A stretch of DNA of 64,000 nt from Thermohalobaculum sp965247385 (GCA_965247385.1 CBDFHG010000002.1:806001-870000), one strand, 5' to 3'. Positions 52,252 to 61,690 are shown, counted from the stretch's first letter. Notes: generated by a model not told the origin, from the letters alone. Made by a program: numbers and translations.

Positions 52252-52329
52252 GCGTTTCAATTTTAGCCTCATCGTGCTCTCACTTCTTAGCATCGCCGGG
52301 TGGCAGAGACTCAATACAGGATATGGCGA

Positions 52330-52460
52330 GCCACCTGCACCGCCCAATATCAAGACGCCGCAATATTTTGACCTTCCCGGTCGCTTGTGCATGCTCAAGA
52401 ATGCGCGACTTGCGGCGGATTTCGCGCTGATCGCTGGTCATCGGATACATCCCCCCTCTC
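52330..52460 (-). pseudogene. Short transposase-like remnant (N-terminal helix region)
   Basis: Minus-strand MYPMTSDQREIRRKSRILEHAQATGKV resembles the N-terminus of IS3/IS481-type integrase-like transposases (MTSDQREIRRKLRVLQHAEK...). It decays within 40 codons. No ends identified. Confidence 0.35.
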
Positions 52461-52511
52461 CAGAACGGAGATTATAGAAGATGTCTCGCTGAATCATTCA
52501 ATCCTACATTC

Positions 52512-54165
52512 CCCAGGATTCCCGAACTAAGTCCCTGACGCGCCTCGGCAGGGGCGGCGATGGGCGCCGTTGTGGGGTTTTCGCCCCGCGCCCGGGCGTC
52601 ACTCCCGCGGATTTCGCGCTCGAGGAGATAGTCTCAAGGCGGCCATGCGTCTTGCGGGTCCCGCGCCTGTCCGTTGGCCAAGCGGAGCCCTGGCCGGGAG
52701 CCGGCATCACGCTTCAGCAAGGATATCGTGGCAGGCCGGAGCCGTCAGGTCGGGCCGCGCGCCAGGGCCAGGATCTTCCGCCTGGCGCTCAGCACCAGAT
52801 CGAGCCCCGCTTCGCTCGCCAAACGGATGATCAGCCGCCGCGCATGACGGATCACCCGGCCAGGCAGGGCAATCAGAGCCAGGCGCAAGGCCTTCATCCG
52901 CCGTGCCACCCAGGCCGGTCCCGGAACCGGTTGCTTCATCACCGCGTTCAGATCATGCGCCAGCACCATGATCGCCCACCAGGCCGCATTGGCTCCGAAC
53001 AGACCCGAGGGCAGGGTGCCGCCAGCCAGGTCGTGCTTCATCACCGCGTGGACTTCCTCGCTCTTGCCACAGCGCTCCCGGGACCACCAGATCACCTCAT
53101 CGCCCGGCAGATCACGGTTGGTGACCAGGGCGAACAGCTTGCTGCGCCCCTTCGAGGCAAACTCCGCGGTCGGGAACGGCAACTGATCCCCATCGCCAAG
53201 CTCCAACTGTTCCAGCGGCTCCCGGATCGCCAGGAAGCGGTAATCCGCCCGCGTCTTGCTCTCGCCCGCCCAACTCGGTACATGGCAGACCTCCGTCCAC
53301 TCCTGGCCGGTCTCCTGACGTTGCCCGTCGAAAACACGATCCAGCGGCCGCCACTCGGCCTCCGGCACGGCCAGGGCGGCACGCCGGAACGCCGCCGTCA
53401 CGTTGGCGCCGACGGCAAACTCGATCACCCCGAAAACCTTGTCCCGGCCCGCGCCACAACAGAGCAGCAGATCCTTCTGATAACCCGCCTCCGAGCGCAG
53501 ACAGACCTTGTCCACGCCCCCGGGCAGCGCCGCCAGCGAGGCCTGCAACACCCGCAACTGCCGATAGCCGGCCGGCACATTGGCGTCGCGGAACTCGAAA
53601 TGCACGATCACCTGCTGTTCCGCCCACCAGGTGTTCAACGGCTGACATGCCTTGAACTTCTTGTAGCAGTATTCCGCCTGGCGCTTGTGGCTCTGCACCA
53701 GCGTCGCGTCCATGTCCAGCGTCGCCGAGCCCTGCCTGCGATGGTGCTGCAGAAATGACACCAGCGCCTGATTGACACGCCGCAGACCAAGCAGACCCGC
53801 CGACGGGCGCGGGATGAAGGCACGCCCGGCCTCCCGCAGATCTTCCTGGCCTGCGTCGTGGAAGCGTTCCAACCAGCCCGACAGAGCCGACGGCGAAGGC
53901 ACGCTGCGCCCGCGACCGCGCCGAAACCGGCTCTTCAGTTGCCGACGTTCCCGGCGCACCAACAGCCGCCGCTCAACCGCCTCCATGGTCGCGGCAAAGC
54001 CGGCGTCCGCCTCCAGGCGTTCCAGGTCCTCGACCCGATCACCCCCGCACAGATTGAGTGCGATCACCGTGATGATCATCTGCACATCCAGCCAGCCCTG
54101 CCGCCCCGCCACCCGCACCTCGCGCCGCACCGCAGCCGCCAGTCCCGATGCCTCAATCAAATCAA
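52512..54165 (-). mobile_element. IS1380-family insertion sequence, copy B (left end missing)
   Basis: The right end CCCAGGATTC begins at 52512. Identity with copy C stops at 54165, so about 190 bp of the 5' end, including the terminal repeat and first start codon, is lost where the toxin-antitoxin region begins. Cannot transpose on its own. Confidence 0.85.
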
Positions 54166-54208
54166 TATTGGTGACCCGCGCGGAAAAATATGTGCGGCAT
54201 TGCCGCAA
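52745..54208 (-). CDS. IS1380-family transposase (copy B), frame intact but 5' end replaced
   Basis: 487-codon frame. The transposase part runs from LIEASGLAAAVRREVRVAGRQGWLDVQMI to the C-terminus, with DDE elements SATLDMDATLVQSHKRQ, LRSEAGYQKDLLLCCGAG and FGANAAWWAIMVLAHDLNAV. The first 14 codons come from neighbouring DNA. Relative to copy C one codon is missing (SEAGYQ against SDTAGYQ). Expression would need an outside promoter. Confidence 0.85.
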   Translation of the reverse strand: MRQCRTYFSARVTNIDLIEASGLAAAVRREVRVAGRQGWLDVQMIITVIALNLCGGDRVEDLERLEADAGFAATMEAVERRLLVRRERRQLKSRFRRGRGRSVPSPSALSGWLERFHDAGQEDLREAGRAFIPRPSAGLLGLRRVNQALVSFLQHHRRQGSATLDMDATLVQSHKRQAEYCYKKFKACQPLNTWWAEQQVIVHFEFRDANVPAGYRQLRVLQASLAALPGGVDKVCLRSEAGYQKDLLLCCGAGRDKVFGVIEFAVGANVTAAFRRAALAVPEAEWRPLDRVFDGQRQETGQEWTEVCHVPSWAGESKTRADYRFLAIREPLEQLELGDGDQLPFPTAEFASKGRSKLFALVTNRDLPGDEVIWWSRERCGKSEEVHAVMKHDLAGGTLPSGLFGANAAWWAIMVLAHDLNAVMKQPVPGPAWVARRMKALRLALIALPGRVIRHARRLIIRLASEAGLDLVLSARRKILALARGPT

Positions 54209-54242
54209 TCATTATCCTTGCATTATATGCGGCAATGCCGCA
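54193..54242 (+). promoter_or_regulatory. Paired palindromic operators upstream of the toxin-antitoxin genes
   Basis: TGCGGCA-T-TGCCGCA (54193-54207) and TGCGGCA-A-TGCCGCA (54228-54242): two 15-bp palindromes, centres 35 bases apart, the second ending 11 bases before the toxin ATG. This is the usual arrangement for autoregulation by a toxin-antitoxin complex. The AT-rich spacer probably holds the promoter. Confidence 0.7.
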
Positions 54243-54253
54243 TAATACGCGCG

Positions 54254-54585
54254 ATGGAGATACTCACCACCAAGGTCTATGAGCGTGCCATTCGCAAACT
54301 GGCAACAACGGATGTTCGCAAGGCCATGGAAACTGCCATTGCCGCCGACCCCATCGCGGCGCCGGTTATTCCGGGTACGGGCGGCATCCGAAAGCTACGC
54401 TGGGCGGGCTCGGGCCGGGGTAAACGGGGCGGCATCAGGACCCATATTTTTGGCATGCTGGTCCTGAGGCGATTTATCTCCTGACCGCATATGCCAAGGC
54501 CGCCCAGGAAGATTTATCACCGGCCGACAAAAAAGCCTGGAGCAAGCTGGTTGCCGCCATCAAGAAAGAGGAGAAGCTATCATGA
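54254..54585 (+). pseudogene. RelE/HigB-like toxin, frameshifted
   Basis: ATG 54254: MEILTTKVYERAIRKLATTDVRKAMETAI...GIRKLRWAGSGRGKRGG. At about 54443 the frame moves to HIFGMLVLRR and stops; in the next frame YFWHAGPEAIYLLTAYAKAAQEDLSPADKKAWSKLV...EEKLS continues to a TGA at 54583-54585. Together they make a full RelE-family mRNA-interferase-like protein of about 110 residues. One base appears lost after IRT. The final TGA overlaps the antitoxin ATG. Confidence 0.75.
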
Positions 54586-54887
54586 CAACGAAACGCACCC
54601 TCTTGGGCAACGAGGTCGAGGAAGCCCTGGGCGAAGTCCTCGGCCATGTTCGTGGAGAGATTGATCTCCCTTGCCGTATTGTCGATGATCCCACGGCTGA
54701 ACGGATCCGTGCGCTTCGCAAGCGTCTGAAATTGAGCCGGCAGAAGTTTGCCGATCGTTTTGGTCTCGATGCGCGCGCTCTGCAGGACTGGGAGCAGGGC
54801 CGCCGTGTCCCGGACCGCGCGGCGCGTGTCCTTCTGACCGTCATCGACCGCGAACCCGAAGCCGTGGAACGGGCGCTGGCAAGTTAG
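54582..54887 (+). CDS. XRE-family antitoxin, HigA-like
   Basis: 101 residues. C-terminal HTH IRALRKRLKLSRQKFADRFGLDARALQDWEQGRRVPDRAARVLLTVI typical of HigA/RelB-type antitoxins paired with an upstream RelE-like toxin. Starts within the toxin stop (ATGA). Intact while the toxin is broken. Presumably binds the two palindromes upstream. Confidence 0.85.
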   Translation: MTTKRTLLGNEVEEALGEVLGHVRGEIDLPCRIVDDPTAERIRALRKRLKLSRQKFADRFGLDARALQDWEQGRRVPDRAARVLLTVIDREPEAVERALAS

Positions 54888-55424
54888 GCGGCAATTTCTT
54901 CGAAACTCCGCCCATCACTTTCCAAGGTCGCCGGCTGACCGGTGAACTCCTGCCATCGCCTGACGATGACATCGCAATACTTTGGGTCCATCTCGACCAA
55001 TCGCCCGCTCCGGCTCGTCTTCTCGCAGGCGATCAGGGTGGTGCCCGAGCCGCCGAAGGGGTCGAGCACGATATCCCGGCTTTTCGATGAGTTGTGGATT
55101 GCCCGTTCCACCAATGCCACCGGCTTCATGGTTGGGTGCAGATCGTTCCTCGCCGGCTTGTCGACGAACCAGACATCGCCCTGATCCCGCGCCCCGCACC
55201 AGAAATGATCCGTGCCTTCCTTCCAACCGTAGAGGATCGGCTCGTATTGCCGTTGATAGTCAGAGCGGCCGAGCGTGAAGGTGTTCTTGGCCCAGGTTAC
55301 AAAGGTCGACCAATGGCCGCCGGCGGCTTTGACGACCGACTGCAGGGTATGCAACTCCGAGGACGACATGCACATGTACACGCCGCCCTTGGTCAGGGTC
55401 GGGAATAGTATCACCGTTTTGGCC
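54884..55424 (-). pseudogene. DNA adenine/cytosine methylase, C-terminal part (phage/ParB-methylase type)
   Basis: About 180 residues: GGVYMCMSSSELHTLQSVVKAAGG, DLHPTMKPVALVERAI, and methyltransferase motif I VLDPFGGSGTTLIACE, then RLVEMDPKYCDVIVRRWQEFTG. These are the second half of a beta-class methylase. The N-terminal DPPY-containing half is missing and is replaced by Tn3 transposase sequence in the same frame. Confidence 0.8.
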
Positions 55425-55704
55425 AACCTGTACTCGCCTGTGAGCAGGATATGTGCCCACCCGAGGGGTGAGATGTGCGTGAGAAGCTCTGGTGAACAGT
55501 CCAGCCCGGCACGTTTTCGTTGCGCAGCAGCCTGACCGAGATGAGCCGTGTTCCAGTAGATGATGATGGTGGCGAGGAGATTAAGGCCAGCCATGCGGTA
55601 ATGTTGACCCTCTGCGGTGCGGTCGCGGATTTCGCCATGGCGGCCAATGCGCAGGGCATTCTTCAGGGCGTGATGTGCTTCGCCTTTGTCAAGCCCGATC
55701 TGAG
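55425..55704 (-). pseudogene. Tn3-family transposase, C-terminal fragment
   Basis: Residues AQIGLDKGEAHHALKNALRIGRHGEIRDRT, MAGLNLLATIIIYWNTAHLGQA and ISPLGWAHILLTGEYRL are the conserved C-terminus of Tn3-type TnpA. It is bounded upstream by IS1380 copy C and fused downstream to the methylase fragment. The final 20 or so TnpA residues are absent. Confidence 0.8.
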
Positions 55705-57552
55705 CCCAGGATTCCCGAACCAGGTCCCTGACGCGCCTCGGCAGGGGCGGCGATGGGCGCCGTTGTGGGGTTTTCGGCCCGCGCCCGGGCACCACTCCCG
55801 CGGATTTCGCGCTCGAGGAGATATTCTCAAGGTGGCCACGCGTCTTGCGGGTCCCGCGCCTGTCCGTTGGCCAGGCGGAGCCCTGGCCGGGAGCCGGCAT
55901 CGCACTTCAGCAAGGATATCGTGGCAGGCCGGAGCCGTCAGGTCGGGCCGCGCGCCAGGGCCAGGATCTTCCGCCTGGCGCTCAGCACCAGATCGAGCCC
56001 CGCTTTGCTCCCCAAACGGATGATCAGCCGCCGCGCATGACGGATCACCCGGCCAGGCAGGGCGATCAGAGCCAGGCGCAAGGCCTTCATCCGCCGTGCC
56101 ACCCAGGCCGGTCCCAGAACCAGTTGCTTCATCACCGCGTTCAGATCATGCGCCAGCACCATGATCGCCCACCAGGCCGCATTGGCTCCGAACAGACCCG
56201 AGGGCAGGGTGCCGCCAGCCAGGTCGTGCTTCATCACCGCGTGGACTTCCTCGCTCTTGCCACAGCGCTCCCGGGACCACCAGATCACCGCATCGCCCGG
56301 CAGATCACGGTTGGTGACCAGGGCGAACAGCTTGCTGCGCCCCTTCGAGGCAAACTCCGCGGTCGGGAACGGAAACTGATCCCCATCGCCAAGCTCCAAC
56401 TGTTCCAGCGGTTCCCGGATCGCCAGGAAGCGGTAATCCGCCCGCGTCTTGCTCTCGCCCGCCCAACTCGGTACATGGCAGACCTCCGCCCACTCCTGGC
56501 CGGTCTCCTGACGTTGCCCGTCGAAAACACGATCCAGCGGCCGCCACTCAGCCTCCGGCACGGCCAGGGCAGCACGCCGGAATTCCGCCGTCACGTTGGC
56601 GCCGACGGCGAACTCGATCACCCCGAAAACCTTGTCCCGGCCCTCGCCACAACAGAGCAGCAGATCCTTCTGATAACCCGCCGTGTCCGAGCGCAGATAG
56701 ACCTTGTCCACGCCCCCAGGCAGCGCCGCCAGCGAGGCCTGCAACACCTGCAACTGCCGATAGCCAGCCGGCACATTGCCGTCGCGGAACTCGGAATGCA
56801 CGATCACCTGCTGTTCCGCCCACCAGGTGTTCAACGGCTGACAGGCCTTGAACTTCTTGTAGCAGTATTCCGCCTGGCGCTTGTGGCTCTGCACCAGCGT
56901 CGCGTCCATGTCCAGCGTCGCCGAGCCCTGCCTGCGATGGTGCTGCAGAAATGACACCAGTGCCTGATTGACACGCCGCAGACCAGGCAGACCCGCCGAC
57001 GGCCGCGGGATGAAGGCACGCCCGGCCTCCCGCAGCTCTTCCTGGCCTGCGTCGTGGAAGCGTTCCAACCAGCCCGACAGAGCCGACGGCGAAGGCACGC
57101 TGCGCCCGCGGCCGCGCCGGAACCGGCTCTTCAGTTGCCGACGTTCCCGGCGCACCAACAGCCGCCGCTCAACCGCCTCCATGATCGCGGCAAAGCCGGC
57201 GTCCGCCTCCATGCGCTCCAGGTCCTCGACCCGATCACCCCCGCACAGATTGAGGGCGATCACCGCGATGATCATCTGCACATCCAGCCAGCCCTGCCGC
57301 CCCGCCACCCGCACCTCGCGCCGCACCGCAGCCGCCAGTCCCGATGCCTCAATCAAATCAAGCTAAACACCAATCCCGGCAAAACCCGTCAGATCGCTGC
57401 TGCCCGGTTCGCTTTCGTACTGGAAAGGAAGAACGCCCTGTGCCATGTTATTTTCACCCCGTTGGTGATTGAGTTATTCATAAAACCCATCATGAATCCC
57501 TTTGGATTCAAAGCCAACGGGGAACTTCAACTTTTTTGAACCAGAATCAGGG
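55705..57552 (-). mobile_element. IS1380-family insertion sequence, copy C (complete)
   Basis: 1,848 bp from CCCAGGATTC at 55705 to the CCAGAATCAGGG end at 57552. It is the best-preserved copy: both ends, intact downstream frame. Flanks TGAG and TTCC do not form a duplication. Lies between a Tn3 fragment and the adenine deaminase gene. Confidence 0.88.
55938..57356 (-). CDS. IS1380-family transposase (copy C)
   Basis: 472 codons from TTG 57356 (LIEASGLAAAVRREV). Catalytic regions as in copy B. The natural family start, MAQGVLPFQYE, lies at 57446, but codon 28 is TAG (57363-57365), exactly as in copy A. The TTG just downstream of the stop could re-initiate, or the amber codon may be read through. 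Intact otherwise and therefore the only candidate for an active transposase of this family here. Confidence 0.88.
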   Translation of the reverse strand: MIEASGLAAAVRREVRVAGRQGWLDVQMIIAVIALNLCGGDRVEDLERMEADAGFAAIMEAVERRLLVRRERRQLKSRFRRGRGRSVPSPSALSGWLERFHDAGQEELREAGRAFIPRPSAGLPGLRRVNQALVSFLQHHRRQGSATLDMDATLVQSHKRQAEYCYKKFKACQPLNTWWAEQQVIVHSEFRDGNVPAGYRQLQVLQASLAALPGGVDKVYLRSDTAGYQKDLLLCCGEGRDKVFGVIEFAVGANVTAEFRRAALAVPEAEWRPLDRVFDGQRQETGQEWAEVCHVPSWAGESKTRADYRFLAIREPLEQLELGDGDQFPFPTAEFASKGRSKLFALVTNRDLPGDAVIWWSRERCGKSEEVHAVMKHDLAGGTLPSGLFGANAAWWAIMVLAHDLNAVMKQLVLGPAWVARRMKALRLALIALPGRVIRHARRLIIRLGSKAGLDLVLSARRKILALARGPT

Positions 57553-57625
57553 TTCCGCACCCATTCGGGTTAACCTGCCAAACTTGGTATACGTTACCTT
57601 CACCACTGATTAACGGAGACTGTCC

Positions 57626-59416
57626 ATGACCCTTGCTAGCTGGAATGAAAGCGCGCCACGCCTGATCGATGTCGCTATGGGGCGAAACGCTGCGGATACA
57701 GTGATCCGGGGCGGCAAATGGGTGAATGTTTATTCCGGCGAAATCATCGCCGATACCGATATTGCGATTGCGGCGGGGCGGATTGCCTTTGTCGGGGCGG
57801 ACGCTTCGCACACCATCGGCGACGAGACGCAGATTATCGAGGCCGAGGGCCGCTATATGGTCCCCGGTCTTTGCGACGGGCACATGCATGTGGAAAGCGG
57901 CATGGTCACGGTGACCGAGTTCGCGCGTGCGGTGATCCCCCACGGCACCACCTCGATGTTCATCGACCCTCACGAAATCGCCAATGTGCTGGGCTTGCGG
58001 GGTGTGAAGCTGATGCATGACGACGCCGCCAGCCTGCCAATCAATGTGCAGGTACAGGTGCCGTCCTGCGTGCCATCGGCCCCGGGGTTGGAGAACGCCG
58101 GCGCGGAGTTCTCGGTCGCGGATGTTGCCGAGGCACTCTCCTGGCCCCAGATCTGCGGGCTTGGCGAGATGATGAATTTTCCCGGCGTGGCGATGAACGA
58201 TCCCAAGATGCTGGGCGAGATCGCCGCCACCCAGATGGCCGGCAAGACCGTTGGCGGGCACTTCGCCTCGCCCGATCTGGGGCGGATGTTCCATGGCTAT
58301 GTGGCCGGCGGCCCGGCCGATGACCACGAGGGCACCCGCAAGGAAGACGCAGTGGCCCGGGTGCGCCAGGGGATGCGCGCCATGCTGCGGCTGGGATCGG
58401 CTTGGTATGACGTTGCCGCGCAGATCAAGGCGGTGACCGAGGACGGGCTGGACCCGCGCAACTTCATCCTCTGCACCGATGACAGCCACTCGGGAACCCT
58501 GGTCAATGACGGCCATATGGACCGCGTGGTGCGCCATGCCATCGCGCAAGGGCTGAGGCCGGTCACAGCCATCCAGATGGCCACCCTGAACACCGCCCAG
58601 CATTTCGGGGTGGAGCGGGAAATCGGCTCGATCGCGCCGGGAAGGCGGGCGGATATTGTCCTGACCTCCAATCTGGCGGAACTGCGGGCCGAACTGGTGA
58701 TGGCGCAGGGTAAAGTTCTTGCCGAAAATGGCGTGCTGACACTGGACATTCCCGCGGTCGACTATCCTGATTTTTCCAAGGGCACCGTGAAGCTTGGCAA
58801 AACCCTGGCCGCCGCGGACTTCGACATTCCGGCGCCCGCGGGCGCAACCGAAGTCCGAGCCAGGGTCATCGGCGTGATCGAGAACCAAGCCCCCACCAAG
58901 GCACTCGAGGCCAATCTGGACGTATCGGGCGGGCTGGTTCAGATGGATGGCGGCAACGATGTCTGCCAGATCGCTCTGGTCGAGCGACACCGCGCCACTG
59001 GCGATGTCGTGAACGGTTTTGTTTCGGGCTTTGGTTACAACAAGCCCTGCGCCGTTGCCTCTACGGTCGCCCATGACAGTCACCACATGATCGTGATCGG
59101 CACCTCGAAGGCGGATATGGCGCTGGCGGCAAACCATCTGGGCAAAATCGGCGGAGGCATCACCGTGTTTTCGCAGGGAGAGGAACTGGCCACGGTCGAA
59201 TTGCCGATCGCCGGGCTGATGTCGGATGAACGCTCCGAGATCGTCGCCGCAAAAGCCGACAGGATGACTGCCGCAATGGAGGCCTGCGGGTGCCGGTTGA
59301 ACAACGCCTATATGCAGCACTCACTGCTGGCGCTGGTGGTGATCCCGGAATTGCGGATCTCCGATCTCGGGCTGGTGGATGTGACAAGGTTCGAGCGGAC
59401 GGAATTGTTCGTTTAA
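57626..59416 (+). CDS. ade: Adenine deaminase
   Basis: 596 residues, standard length. Amidohydrolase metal motif DGHMHVESGMVT near 88-99, then FIDPHEIANVLG, and TDDSHSGTLVNDGHMD. The C-terminal domain holds HDSHHMIVIG and GGGITVF, characteristic of Ade. It hydrolyses adenine to hypoxanthine and ammonia (Mn/Fe dependent, cytosolic). ATG 57626 has GGAGA about eight bases upstream. The upstream 70 bases separate it from IS1380 copy C. Confidence 0.95.
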   Translation: MTLASWNESAPRLIDVAMGRNAADTVIRGGKWVNVYSGEIIADTDIAIAAGRIAFVGADASHTIGDETQIIEAEGRYMVPGLCDGHMHVESGMVTVTEFARAVIPHGTTSMFIDPHEIANVLGLRGVKLMHDDAASLPINVQVQVPSCVPSAPGLENAGAEFSVADVAEALSWPQICGLGEMMNFPGVAMNDPKMLGEIAATQMAGKTVGGHFASPDLGRMFHGYVAGGPADDHEGTRKEDAVARVRQGMRAMLRLGSAWYDVAAQIKAVTEDGLDPRNFILCTDDSHSGTLVNDGHMDRVVRHAIAQGLRPVTAIQMATLNTAQHFGVEREIGSIAPGRRADIVLTSNLAELRAELVMAQGKVLAENGVLTLDIPAVDYPDFSKGTVKLGKTLAAADFDIPAPAGATEVRARVIGVIENQAPTKALEANLDVSGGLVQMDGGNDVCQIALVERHRATGDVVNGFVSGFGYNKPCAVASTVAHDSHHMIVIGTSKADMALAANHLGKIGGGITVFSQGEELATVELPIAGLMSDERSEIVAAKADRMTAAMEACGCRLNNAYMQHSLLALVVIPELRISDLGLVDVTRFERTELFV

Positions 59417-59425
59417 GAGGTACTT

Positions 59426-59560
59426 CCGACCAGGGATCGCAGCACACCTCGGTGGCGTCTGGCCATCGATGGGATCGGTCGGCGATGCCTATGACAACGC
59501 GATGTGCAAGAGTTTCTTTGCCACCTTGGAATGCGAACTGCTCAATCGCCGGAAATCACG
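59426..59560 (+). pseudogene. IS3-family transposase OrfB remnant
   Basis: SDQGSQHTSVA (59426 onward) and, in another frame from about 59469, MGSVGDAYDNAMCKSFFATLECELLNRR: two conserved OrfB blocks with the intervening 20 or so residues deleted. Sequence 59561-59660 shows nothing certain. Confidence 0.7.
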
Positions 59561-59660
59561 GACCAAGCCCTTGACGATCCAGCCGCCGCCGCCCGGCACA
59601 AATGCCATGCCGGGAAGTGGCTCAATGTTCACACGGAGCCGGGGAAAATCATAAGACAAG

Positions 59661-61202
59661 CTATGTCCTTGGAGTATTCTCGTTGGTGAAACGCTGATCC
59701 TCGACCATTCGCGCCTGACCCCCAGGGCCGGGCCTCCTTCGGGCCTGTGCTTTACGCGTATATTCGACCACTTGCTGCTGGTAGGCGGGGTCATCAATCA
59801 GGTTACGGAACTCGTTGGGGTCCTCTTCGAGATCGAAGAACAGGCCCGGCAAACCCTCGAAGTGAACGTATTTATAGCGCCGCCCGCGAATGATGCCGAC
59901 CCGGCATTGGTCATCCCGCAAACCGAGCGGCGCGCCCTTCTTGCCCACCCACGGACTCCTGAGGTCGAACTCGGCATGATATTCCTGCCGCCAGCCCTCC
60001 GGTTGCCGCCCCCGGCAAAAGGCGCCGAGCGAGAACCCGTCGCACTGGGCCGGGGCGGGTTGGCCGATGCGCTCGAGAATGGTCGGCATGAGATCGATGC
60101 TCTCGGTGAAGGCATCGACGACCGTGCCATCGGCCGAGCGTGCCTCCGCCCCCGGGTCGCGGATAATCAGCGGTACATGAAAGGTCTGCTCAAAGTAGCT
60201 GTATTTCGCGAACAGCCAGTGATCGCCGAGGCCTTCGCCATGGTCGGAGGTGAAGATGATCAGCGTGTCGTCGTAGGTGCCGGTTTGCTTGAGATAATCG
60301 ATCAACCGGCCGATCTGGGCGTCAACCTCCGAGATCATGCCATAATAGGTCGCCTTGATCTGGCGCAGTTCGCGCTCCCCCAACGACAGATTGTCGCGCG
60401 AGACCGCGCCCACAGTGAAGCCCGCCCCCTGCTGGTCGTAGAGATAATGTTGCAGCCAGGGATGTTGGGCGGCCTCCTGCTCGGCAGTCGGGCAACGCAC
60501 GGGCATTGTCACGGCCTCGGGATCGTACATTGCGTGGTAGGGTTCCGGCACGACGAACGGCGGGTGCGGCGAGAGCACCGAGAGATGCACGAACCAGGGG
60601 GCATCATACTCCCCGGCAAGGTAATCGATGGTCTCGTCGACAAGGAACGCCGTACTGCTGTCTTCTGCCCTGAACCTGGTCGGCGGATAGGTCTGCCTGC
60701 GCCCGGCCGCGCCCGGATAGTCGGGCCGGGGGCGAAAAATCTCGGCTGGATCTTCGGGTATCGCATACCCCCTGGATTTCAGTCTCTCGAACCACAGGCT
60801 CCAGTCGTTGCCCAACGGCGCGACCGGGGCCATGCCGGGCAGCACCTGTTCGGCATACCGATGGGCGCGGTTTTCCGGCGCCGGCGAGGCGGGGTCCTCG
60901 ACGATATCGGTATACCCGAACAAGGCTGGCCGATACCCGGCCCGGCGCGCCTCCAGCGCCAGATTGGTCGGTGTCCCGTTCAGCGGAATCCCGTTGCGGT
61001 AAACGCCATGATTGTGGAGATACATGCCCGTGTAGAGGCTGGCCCGCGACGGACCGCACGGAGTGGTCTGGGCATAATGACGGGCAAACATCACGCCGTC
61101 GCCTGCCAGCCGGTCGAGGTTCGGAGTTTTCAGGTCTGCATGGCCCAGCGCCGACAGGCACTCGCCGCGCCATTGGTCGGCGGTGATGAAAAGGATGTTC
61201 AT
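59661..61202 (-). CDS. Sulfatase-family hydrolase (arylsulfatase/phosphonate monoester hydrolase-like)
   Basis: 513 residues. Metal-binding Asp9 in LFITADQWRG; formylglycine motif C49-G-P-S-R in TTPCGPSRASLYTG; IIFTSDHGEGLGDH and FHVPLIIRD in the second half. The Cys must be converted to formylglycine. Alphaproteobacterial phosphonate monoester hydrolases share this layout, so a phosphonate/phosphodiester substrate is as likely as a sulfate ester. No signal peptide, so cytosolic. Start at 61202 (MNILF) rather than 61211, which overlaps its own Shine-Dalgarno GGGAAG. Confidence 0.88.
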   Translation of the reverse strand: MNILFITADQWRGECLSALGHADLKTPNLDRLAGDGVMFARHYAQTTPCGPSRASLYTGMYLHNHGVYRNGIPLNGTPTNLALEARRAGYRPALFGYTDIVEDPASPAPENRAHRYAEQVLPGMAPVAPLGNDWSLWFERLKSRGYAIPEDPAEIFRPRPDYPGAAGRRQTYPPTRFRAEDSSTAFLVDETIDYLAGEYDAPWFVHLSVLSPHPPFVVPEPYHAMYDPEAVTMPVRCPTAEQEAAQHPWLQHYLYDQQGAGFTVGAVSRDNLSLGERELRQIKATYYGMISEVDAQIGRLIDYLKQTGTYDDTLIIFTSDHGEGLGDHWLFAKYSYFEQTFHVPLIIRDPGAEARSADGTVVDAFTESIDLMPTILERIGQPAPAQCDGFSLGAFCRGRQPEGWRQEYHAEFDLRSPWVGKKGAPLGLRDDQCRVGIIRGRRYKYVHFEGLPGLFFDLEEDPNEFRNLIDDPAYQQQVVEYTRKAQARRRPGPGGQARMVEDQRFTNENTPRT

Positions 61203-61254
61203 TGCGCCCATCTTCCCTGCAGAATTGGTCGGCCGGGAAGCTTGTCCAAGCAGC

Positions 61255-61587
61255 TTACACCGTGCCTAATTTTTCTTCGGCCCAACGAGCCAGACGCAGC
61301 ACCGGATAGCAATAGGCAAAATACGTCAGGGCGACCAACCCAAAGATCACCATGAACTCCCTGGGGTGCCTCTGGGTGGCGTGCTCACCGGCGCGGACCA
61401 ACTCGGCGATACCGATCACGGAAACGATCGAGGTGCCCTTGATGATGATGACGTAGATCCCGCCCATGGGCGGGATCATCAGCTTGGCGGCCTGCGGCAG
61501 AACCACCTGCCACATCGTCTCGATGGCGGTCATCCCGACCGAGCGGGCAGCCTCGCTCCGGTCGCGCGGAACCGCCCGGATGGCCAC
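61255..61587 (-). pseudogene. Amino-acid ABC transporter permease, C-terminal fragment
   Basis: 110 residues with the EAA loop (SEAARSVGMTAIETMWQVVLPQAAKLMIPP), then YVIIIKGTSIVSVIGIAEL, typical of the HisM/GlnP permease family. The N-terminal half is missing; the frame runs into an IS3 remnant at 61592. 50 bases upstream of the sulfatase gene on the same strand. Confidence 0.75.
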
Positions 61588-61591
61588 CCTC

Positions 61592-61690
61592 GAATGAGTC
61601 GACTAGTTCAACAACCGCCGCCTGCTCGAGCCGATCGGAAACATCCCACCCGCCGCCGCACGGGCCGAGCGCCAGGCGGCAGGCAACGAG
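61592..61690 (+). pseudogene. IS3-family transposase OrfB C-terminal remnant
   Basis: Plus-strand VD*FNNRRLLEPIGNIPPAAARAERQAA, matching the OrfB ending (VDWFNNRRLLEPIGNIPPAE) with the Trp codon changed to TAG at 61604. It overlaps the 3' end of the integrase frame on the other strand, marking a junction. Confidence 0.6.

Noticed and set aside
57626..59416. The minus-strand 597-codon frame opposite the adenine deaminase gene.
   Set aside because: The plus strand has all Ade motifs and a ribosome site; the reverse frame is a shadow.
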